Positions 53,786-60,000 of a stretch of DNA of 60,000 nt are shown here, piece by piece; the first letter of the stretch is position 1; each line of letters starts with the position of its first letter. The position numbers and the translations under genes were made by a program. The stretch spans positions 139,531,241-139,591,240 of the forward strand of contig CM043945.1 in the NCBI GenBank assembly GCA_014529385.2, read 5' to 3'. The stretch is from Adiantum capillus-veneris. Lineage: Eukaryota > Streptophyta > Polypodiopsida > Polypodiales > Pteridaceae. The notes under the pieces were generated by a model. That model ran no database searches, was not told the DNA's origin, and was given only the letters and a program-made list of their open reading frames with translations.

Positions 53786-54830
53786 TCATTCATGATCAGC
53801 AGTAGCAAAAAGAGATATGAGACTCGCCGTGTCACACGTCTCCTCATCTCTCACACACATTACATGGTCCACAGACAGTTCATCATGCTCTACCATCATT
53901 AACCTAGCATGATACAATTTAAGACGCAATCCATTTACCCTTGACTTATATAGAATCCCATCCAGGTTAACCAACTGATAAGTACCATTTGGAAAACACT
54001 CCACTACCTTGAAAGGGCCTTCCCACTTAATTTGAAACTTCTTTTGGAAGGTGTTGTCCAGCTTACTTTTGTATCGCAAAACCAAATCATGCTTCTTGAT
54101 ACCCTTAATTTTGACCTTTTCATTTATCTTTGCCAAAGCTCTATCTTGCATCTGCCCATAATGTTCCAATGCACTCATCCTATCCAGCTAAACCTCTTGT
54201 AACTGTAAGATCCTCTCTTTGAATGCATCACTAGGCGGCCCAAGCAACATTTCTAACATCTTGACTGCAGGAAACTCTACCTCCACAGGCAATAATGCTT
54301 CTTTTCCATATACCAAATGAAATGGAGTAAACCTTGTACCTATCTTCACCGAACTAAGGTAAGCCCATAATGCACTAGGCAATTCCAAATCCCAATTCTT
54401 TCCTTGGTGCTCTGTCACTTTTGAAAGAATTTGTACCAACTCACCATTGAATATTTCATTTAAGCCATTACACTGCGGGTAATAAGGAATGGTATGCTAG
54501 TGCCTAATCTTCATCTTTGCGCATAAGAAGTCTAGCAGTTTTGCTCTAAATCCTGGCCCTTTATCTGAAAGTAGCTCTAGTGGCACCCCAAACTTGCAAC
54601 ATATTTCATCGTACACAAATTTTTCCACATCCTTTGCAGTGATCTATTTTACTGCTATACCCTCTGCCCATCTAGAGAGATAGTCCACTGCATTCAAAAT
54701 ATAGCTTTTTCCCCTGCTTGTGATAGGAATGGGCCTATTGCTTCCATCCCCCACTTTTCAAACACATCAAATGCCATAATGGTTTTTTGTAGCTCTGGCT
54801 TCAACACTCTCTTCCCAAATGCTTTTGACA
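53786..54830 (-). pseudogene. Element B integrase core and C-terminal domain
   Basis: 53786-54178 encodes the C-terminal domain, FQIKWEGPFKVVECFPNGTYQL, a GPY/F-type module, ending near the PPT. 54188-54439 gives the end of the core (LPSALWAYLSSVK, FHLVYGKEALLPVE). 54440-54800 is the core centre in broken frames with several stops. The two open parts are separated by one stop at about 54187. Confidence 0.85.
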
Positions 54831-56021
54831 CCTATTGCAAGACCTACACCAATTGTGAACATCCTTGTGCAAACTAGGCCATACATACCCTTCTTGCAAG
54901 ATCTTATGCAAGGTGATCTTTAGAGCAAAATGGCCGCCACATGCACCTTCATGATTCTCTTCCAACACTTTGTAAAGCTCCTCTAGCCAAGGTACACGTC
55001 TCAACACGAGATCATCCCCTTTCATGTATAAGACATCACCAATCAATTTGTACCAATATGCTCTACACACAAATCCATACTTCTTAGACTTCTGAATGTC
55101 CTTTGGAATGATTCCTGTTAGTAAAAACTCCTCTTCTTGAACCAAACTTTCCCGGCCATGATAAAGAGGTAAATTGGTCCTCAACACAAATAGCTCCCCA
55201 ATCATACTTTGAGCTGCTTCATGTGCCTCTCCATTAAGAGCACGTTCAATGTGTCTGATGCTCCATGCTTCAAAATTTTTAAACATGCCTTTAATTCTGA
55301 AACACATTTCCTTCAATGAGGTGTTCTTGCTCTTCCACACACCCAGCACTTGCTTCACCACTAACAAGTCATCACCTTTTATGCTCAACCTTCGAACCCC
55401 ATGCTTCAAACAAATGTGTAATCCAGCTTCCGACGTAGCATATTCAGCCTCATGGTTACTATGAGCATCCAGTTGGAACCCTCTCTTAAATACTAGCTTC
55501 CCCTCTGGATCGTAAAGTGTTATACCCCCTGAAGCCGCATCATGGCTCTTTCTGTATGAACCATCAAAGAAAAACACATGTGCATTGTTGATCTGTGGCA
55601 CTTCTTCGACTACCTTTCTCACCACCTCTTCCTTAACAAGAAGAGGATTCTCCTTATAAGTCAGCAAATCAACTAGTGTAGCTCTTGTACTATCTTCCAC
55701 TAGAAAAGAGAACTCAAACTCTTGCAGCTCAATTACCCATTTCTTGACCACATTTGACATGTTAGTGCCACTAATTATTTGTGGAAAAAAGGTGTAACTC
55801 GTCAAGAAAACAAAAGGTCGTGGTAGCAAGTAATGACAAAATCGTCGACAAGCAAATATTACGCTGGCCATCACTAGCTCTACTTCCGAGAATTTTCTCA
55901 CTGCTACCAACTTCACTCGACTCGCAGAGTACACTGGCCTCATATAATGGCTGCCCTTACCCTTTTGCAATAGCATTGCTCCAATGGCATCGTCCCCTAC
56001 TGATGGATTTACATAAAACAC
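54801..56021 (-). CDS. Element B: decayed RNase H, second RNase H and integrase zinc finger (406 open codons)
   Basis: Residues 1-130: FYVNPSVGDDAIGAMLLQKG and FLTSYTFFPQ, RNase H with the first Asp replaced by Asn and TDH lost. Residues about 145-280: VFFFDGSYRKS, GGITLYDPEG, NHEAEYATSEAGL, IKGDDLLVVKQVLG, then RHIERALNGEAHEAA, the second RNase H with D-E-D kept but His where the last Asp usually is. Residues about 355-400: HEGACGGHFALKITLHKILQ, NWCRSCNRCQ, a complete HHCC finger. One of the longest undamaged frames outside D. Confidence 0.85.
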   Translation of the reverse strand: MFYVNPSVGDDAIGAMLLQKGKGSHYMRPVYSASRVKLVAVRKFSEVELVMASVIFACRRFCHYLLPRPFVFLTSYTFFPQIISGTNMSNVVKKWVIELQEFEFSFLVEDSTRATLVDLLTYKENPLLVKEEVVRKVVEEVPQINNAHVFFFDGSYRKSHDAASGGITLYDPEGKLVFKRGFQLDAHSNHEAEYATSEAGLHICLKHGVRRLSIKGDDLLVVKQVLGVWKSKNTSLKEMCFRIKGMFKNFEAWSIRHIERALNGEAHEAAQSMIGELFVLRTNLPLYHGRESLVQEEEFLLTGIIPKDIQKSKKYGFVCRAYWYKLIGDVLYMKGDDLVLRRVPWLEELYKVLEENHEGACGGHFALKITLHKILQEGYVWPSLHKDVHNWCRSCNRCQKHLGREC

Positions 56022-56990
56022 TTTCTCCCAATCAGGAGCCTACATGGTTGACAACCCCCCTAACACCTCTTTCACCTCTTGAAATACTTCTTCACACTTG
56101 TCATCCCATTGCAATGGATCATGCTTTGCCAATTTTTGTAATGGATAAAGGTTCTGTGAAGACAATGGAATAAACTGTGCCATGTACTTTACTTTGTGTA
56201 TAAAGGTTGCCAATTGCTTTGTACTTGTAGGTGATGGAAGAAGAATAATAGACTTAACCTTGTCTGGATCAGCCTCAATGCCATTTTCTCACACCATATG
56301 GCCCAATAAATTCACCCTTGGTTGTGCTAGATGACATTTTTTTGGATTTAGTTGTCCTCCACATTCATCATATCAAGCCAATATCATCTGCAACTTCTCA
56401 TGGTGTTCAACTCTACTACTGTAGACACAAAAGTCGTCCATAAAAGCTTTAACACAACTACCAATGAATGGTTCCAATACCCAATTTGCTCTCTCTTGAT
56501 AGAAAGATGTTCCATTTGACAACCCAAATGGCAATAGTGTGTAGCAATAGCCACCCCATGGCATAATAAAATTTGTCTTTGTTCGGTCTTTAAGAGCAAT
56601 CTTCAATTGAAAATAGCCTGAAAACCATCACACACATTGTACCTCTCATAACTTGCCACTGAATCCAAGATCTGATCGATGAATGGAAGAGGATATGGTT
56701 TCTTCTTAGTGGCTGCGTTTAAGGGTTTAAAATCTACACAAATCCTCCACTTTCCATCTTTCTTTGGGCTGACTACTATTGGACTCACCCATTCTGTGGT
56801 CTCCATAGGGACTATGAACCCTGCCTTCAATAACTTGTCCACATCTTCCCTCAAGGCGTCCATCTGCTCTTGACCCATCCTTCTTAACCTTTGCTGCACT
56901 GGCTTAGCACCTTCTTACAGCTCTATATGCATCTCTTCTCCCTTGAAACCTCTAATCTCTTCATATGAAGTAATGAACAAATCAGGAAAA
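56022..56990 (-). pseudogene. Element B reverse transcriptase
   Basis: 56603-56899 gives LRRMGQEQMDALREDVDKLL, VSPKKDGKWRICVDFKPLN, YPLPFIDQI, VCDGF. 56373-56606 gives YCYTLLPFGLSNG and FMDDFCVYSS (catalytic). 56022-56370 is the thumb and connection with stops. About three lesions. Confidence 0.87.
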
Positions 56991-57119
56991 CTAGCCATTA
57001 TGTGCAAATATATCTCCTTCTCCATGGAGGTCACCACTGATCATTTGTGTCATCAACTCCTGCTTCTTTGACAATTCAACCTTGGTTTGCATCAACCCTT
57101 CAATCACTTCATAAGGCCC

Positions 57120-57850
57120 TTAACTTTCATCTTCAACCTCATTTGCAAATGCAACTAAACCAGACTCCTGGATTCCTTTGTCCATCAAAAGAAATTCAAT
57201 ATCTGCATCCTCATCACTGCTGGTAGTGCTATCATTGTCCTCATCAATCACTGTGGAATAGTCTTCATCACTAGACTCATCCTCATCTTCATAAAGCTCC
57301 TCCAATCGTTTCCTTGTGTCCATATTATAAAGCTTCTTAGCACCTGTCTTTCCATAGAGTCTAATCGTACCACATCTCCAATCTTGAACAGTCCCACTGC
57401 ACGTAGCCATGGTATGCCCAGTATAATAGGATATACTCCCAACCCTGCTGGCATCACATGAAAATCAATGACCGCCTTTGCATCATACGCCTCCACTTCT
57501 AAGCTCTTTACAACACCCAAACATTTTACTTTTTGATGGTTTGCCAATCTAATCCAGAAGCCTAAAACCCTAGTCACTGTAAGACTCATCTTCTCACCGC
57601 ATAAGTGCGTTATGACACATATTTGGGCTCCACCATCCACATAACCTTGTCCCACATTTTTTCTTTTGTGCCACACATCTACTATTGGACAAATGCCTGG
57701 TAGCTCATCCATCGCCAACACCTTCATTGAACCTCTCTCTGGCTCTTTCTCCATTGGGTTAACCATCCTCTTCCACTGGCGCTTTATCTTAGGCACCATC
57801 TCTATAAGCTGCCCAAAAGTAATATATGCCTTCCCGCTTATCACATCCTC
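57120..57850 (-). pseudogene. Element B protease and acidic linker
   Basis: 57248-57844 gives GQGYVDGGAQICVITHLCGE (D-G-G-A active site), VKCLGVVKSLEVEAYDAKA, GVYPIILGIPWLRAVG. A one-base shift near 57395 moves to 57120-57410, with the acidic DEDESSDEDYSTV linker (one repeat unit where A has about three). Confidence 0.82.
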
Positions 57851-57859
57851 CTTTAAGTC

Positions 57860-59121
57860 ATAGCTTGATTGCCCATCCCCTAGTGGAAAATCTGAAACAT
57901 GAAACTTTTGACGAGCCCTCCTTTTCCTCTTGGCCTTGACATCCTCGCCTTCATGACTCTTTCCCTTCTTCTAACTAGGACCTGGGGCACTTCTTTCTTC
58001 CTTTTCCTCTGTGGTCCTCTTCCCAATAGGCATCACTAATGTATCCTCTGGCTTTGATGCCTTCTACAAGGTGACTACACTTAGCACTTTTGTCTTTCCT
58101 TTTTCCTCCTAGGTTAATCCACTGGTTCCTTCATCTCCCTTAATTTCGATGCCATAATCATTGGACCTAGTTAGCACATGTCTTGGCAATGGATACATGT
58201 CTCCCCTCATTGTTGGTGGCTTATCACATTGCGGGCTGATGTTGCCCAACTCTCCACAATTATAACATGTGGGTGTCTGCCTCCAGAACCTACCATTGCT
58301 TTGTCCTACACCATTCCTCAGCCTTTCTTCACCTCTTGGCTGATTTGCAAACCTCCCTCGACCTCGATTATTTCCCACTTGACCTAGCATGTTTAGGCTG
58401 AGATTCTTCATTAAATCTACCACTTGCCTCATGTCTTGCCTTAGCCCATCATCTTGCACTGTTGTAGTGACCACTGCTGGCATAACTTGAGGAGTAACAG
58501 AAACCATTGGTTCATGATGAACCCCTGGCAAAGAATCCATAGGCTGAAATTCAGACATCATGGGCAAAGACTCCACCCCTAACTAGCTCATTTTCCTCAG
58601 CTTCCACTCTTTGTTCCTTGCCACCTCTAGTGCATCTTCATATGTCCTAGGATTCTTTAGCTCCACTCTCTAACATATATTCTCCCAAAGACCAGCCAAG
58701 AACCTATCCTTCTTCATCATGTCAGCCAGGGGTACTTGTGGTGCTAAGGCCTTCCACATCCACTTCCATGCCAATGAGAACTTACGTATGTACGCTTCTA
58801 CTGGCTCACTTTCCTTTTGCACCAAACCCTGTACTTCTTGCCACACTGTGTCAGGATCTTCTATCTTCACAAACTCCACTTCCAACCCATGACGTAGATT
58901 ATCCCAACTCAACCTTACGGGTGGATCAGCCACACGCAACTCCTCTCCAAATGCTTTGGACCAAACTTGTGCATCACTCTTCAAACAAATCTGAAGAAGA
59001 CGTAACATCTATGCCGGCGGGTCATGAATCTAGTTGCTAATGCAGGCACCTCCATCTTTTCCAAAAAGTCTTCCACATCTTCATCACTTCTTCCATGAAA
59101 CTCCGGATAAGAGAAATCCAT
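57860..59121 (-). pseudogene. Element B gag
   Basis: ATG at 59119-59121, MDFSYPEFHGRSDEDVEDFL, a typical start of this Gag class. After a frameshift near 59010, 58670-59008 has the capsid-like core (VRLSWDNLRHGLEVEFV, FLAGLWENI). 58109-58576 has the knuckle CYNCGELGNISPQC, with Asn (codon 58241-58243) in place of the zinc-ligand His; A keeps His. The tail to 57860 is broken. Confidence 0.82.
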
Positions 59122-59224
59122 GGCTACCCAACGTACGATGCTTTGAGAACCCCTTCGAACACACGTGCAAGAACCCAAAACTTTTGACTGACTCAATTCC
59201 CAAAAACTTCAATGGAGCTCAACT

Positions 59225-59404
59225 TTAGATAAGGACAAACACATGCACATCAAATGAGTTTTCATAGTTAATCATCGGAATTACAACAGGCAAAGGAAAT
59301 TCCAGGATCTCTCGTAATCTTCTTGGCCCGAACATAAAGACTATGCGTTGCTGGAAAAAAATATTCTTGGACACATGAGCATTTATGTGGATTCTCTGAG
59401 TTAA
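59225..59404 (-). CDS. Micro-ORF of element B (same family as E-a and C-a)
   Basis: On the minus strand RIHINAHVSKNIFFQQRIVF, MFGPRRLREILEFPLPVV, IPMINYENSFDVHVFVLI then TAA. The match to C-a is strong at IFFQQRIVF(L/M)FG and FDVHVF(I/V)L. No ATG is left at its 5' end because of a TGA at 59405-59407, so it is probably a pseudogene. It lies between PBS and gag, as in C and E. Confidence 0.7.
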   Translation of the reverse strand, partial: LTQRIHINAHVSKNIFFQQRIVFMFGPRRLREILEFPLPVVIPMINYENSFDVHVFVLI

Positions 59405-59407
59405 TCA

Positions 59408-59790
59408 CTAGTACATAGCCTATGGCGAGGTCATGAAAAGGGTGCTCCAGCTACCTGTATCACCGAAAGGATCTCCACATTTGAGAATCCCCCAGCTCAA
59501 TAAAACCTCACGCTATCGACCCTCACACGAAGGCTAATGCAAATCGCGTATAGTCAAGTTTCAGAAATGACTATCTTCCAAAGGATGTGCAGAAATGGCT
59601 GGGACTGCCAACAAAAACCAAGTATGGCTCCACAAAGGCGTACAATGGCAGTTTCCACAAGTAACGTACAATCCAGACCGACAATGTGCTCAAACAGGCG
59701 CCAATTGATGGATACCCACAACAGCTGCAAGTGACACCACTGCTAGTATATCACTGTACTCTAGCTACCTGTACCTGTGTGAATCACATG
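59408..59790 (-). other. Element B 5' leader, no further gene
   Basis: Between PBS and micro-ORF. No second micro-ORF copy is seen here, unlike C and E, which have two. Confidence 0.5.
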
Positions 59791-59834
59791 TACCTGTAAC
59801 CTGTAACCTGTAACTTGTAATCTGCAACCTGTAA
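59791..59834. repeat. Short 7 bp tandem repeat (ACCTGTA)n in element B leader
   Basis: TACCTGTAACCTGTAACCTG and then degenerate units. Close to the PBS. Not the plant telomere unit (CCCTAAA). Confidence 0.7.
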
Positions 59835-59881
59835 TCCCGAATCTTGAAGCTTGAAGCTCGAAGCGGAAGGTACTAGAAGAA

Positions 59882-59901
59882 GATCCTCCGTGGGGGCGCC
59901 A
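59882..59901 (-). promoter_or_regulatory. Element B primer-binding site candidate
   Basis: The minus strand reads TGGCGCCCCCACGGAGGATC, six bases (TTCTTT) after the LTR end. TGG start and position fit a tRNA 3' end complement; the tRNA is not identified. Similar to element C's site. Confidence 0.7.
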
Positions 59902-59907
59902 AAAGAA

Positions 59908-60000
59908 TGTGAGCGGGATGGAAACACACAGAACGCCTCTATAATGACCCGACACACACTCTTGGAATGATACACATACAAAATATGGGGCACCACTCGG
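59908..60000 (-). repeat. Element B 5' LTR (first 93 bases in the window)
   Basis: TGTGAGCGGGATGGAAACAC matches 52618 onward with a handful of differences plus a shorter AC run. The rest lies outside the window. Confidence 0.92.

Larger units (their letters stand above)
52618..60000 (-). mobile_element. Element B, decayed Tat-type Ty3/gypsy retrotransposon, 5' LTR cut by window edge
   Basis: 3' LTR 52618-53757 (1140 bp), interior 53758-59907, start of 5' LTR 59908-60000. Both LTR copies begin TGTGAGC(A/G)GGATGG on the plus strand. Minus-strand order: PBS, micro-ORF, gag, PR, RT, decayed RNase H, second RNase H, integrase, PPT. Same family as A. It inserted in element G. Confidence 0.93.

Noticed and set aside
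59791-59834. Telomere-like repeat
   Set aside because: Unit ACCTGTA differs from the plant CCCTAAA unit and the array is short and degenerate.

Overview
The window reads as nuclear heterochromatin of a large-genome land plant. I see no host gene, no tRNA or rRNA gene and no bacterial-style operon. Almost everything recognisable is LTR retrotransposon, nested and mostly decayed, plus two copies of a CACTA-like DNA transposon. Several elements carry the RT - decayed RNase H - second (archaeal-type) RNase H - integrase order known from the plant Tat lineage of Ty3/gypsy. Species cannot be told from the sequence.

Layout, using local names. Element A (minus strand, Tat-type, decayed) occupies 1-6124 and resumes at 17191-17397. 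It is split at an AATGCA repeat by segment E (6125-17184), which holds a promoter-like LTR portion and two tiny paralogous ORFs. Inside E sits element D (7077-15959, minus), a young chromovirus with near-identical 1.58 kb LTRs, an initiator-Met primer site, an RS-rich gag-side ORF and an open 1377-codon gag-pol ending in a chromodomain. 17398-19650 is a Ty1/copia pol remnant (J) interrupted by CACTA copy 1 (17576-18916). 19651-25656 is LTR-like debris, a palindromic GATC repeat array, and the 5' LTR of element C. Element C (about 24.7-30.5 kb, plus, Tat-type) has two micro-ORFs, gag, PR, RT, two RNase H domains and a truncated integrase.

Element F (about 30.9-47.8 kb, plus) is unusual. It has three zinc knuckles in gag, a protease before RT, an extra ORF between PR and RT, an apparently complete RNase H, two tandem integrase zinc-finger modules, and after integrase a second retropepsin-like domain followed by a Trp/Lys/Pro-rich tail. 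F is interrupted by element I (38369-43264, short-LTR and non-autonomous, TSD GAGAA) and by CACTA copy 2 (45802-47125). Element G (about 50.1-52.6 kb, plus) has an ORF of unknown function followed closely by RT, with no visible knuckle or protease. It is truncated by element B (52618 to beyond the end, minus), a sister of A with one complete 1140 bp LTR, a PBS and all domains in decayed form.

Three patterns cut across elements. (1) A roughly 70-78 aa protein family (FQQRIVFLFG ... NPIILP ... YD ... DVHVFILF) lies between PBS and gag in E, C and B, with a remnant in A; it is tandemly duplicated in E and C. (2) A quasi-palindrome (GATCryGATC followed by TGTACCTC) recurs 11 times in three leader or LTR arrays near 22, 31 and 49 kb. 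(3) F carries two protease-like domains, one on each side of RT-RH-IN. These are the best candidates for something undescribed.
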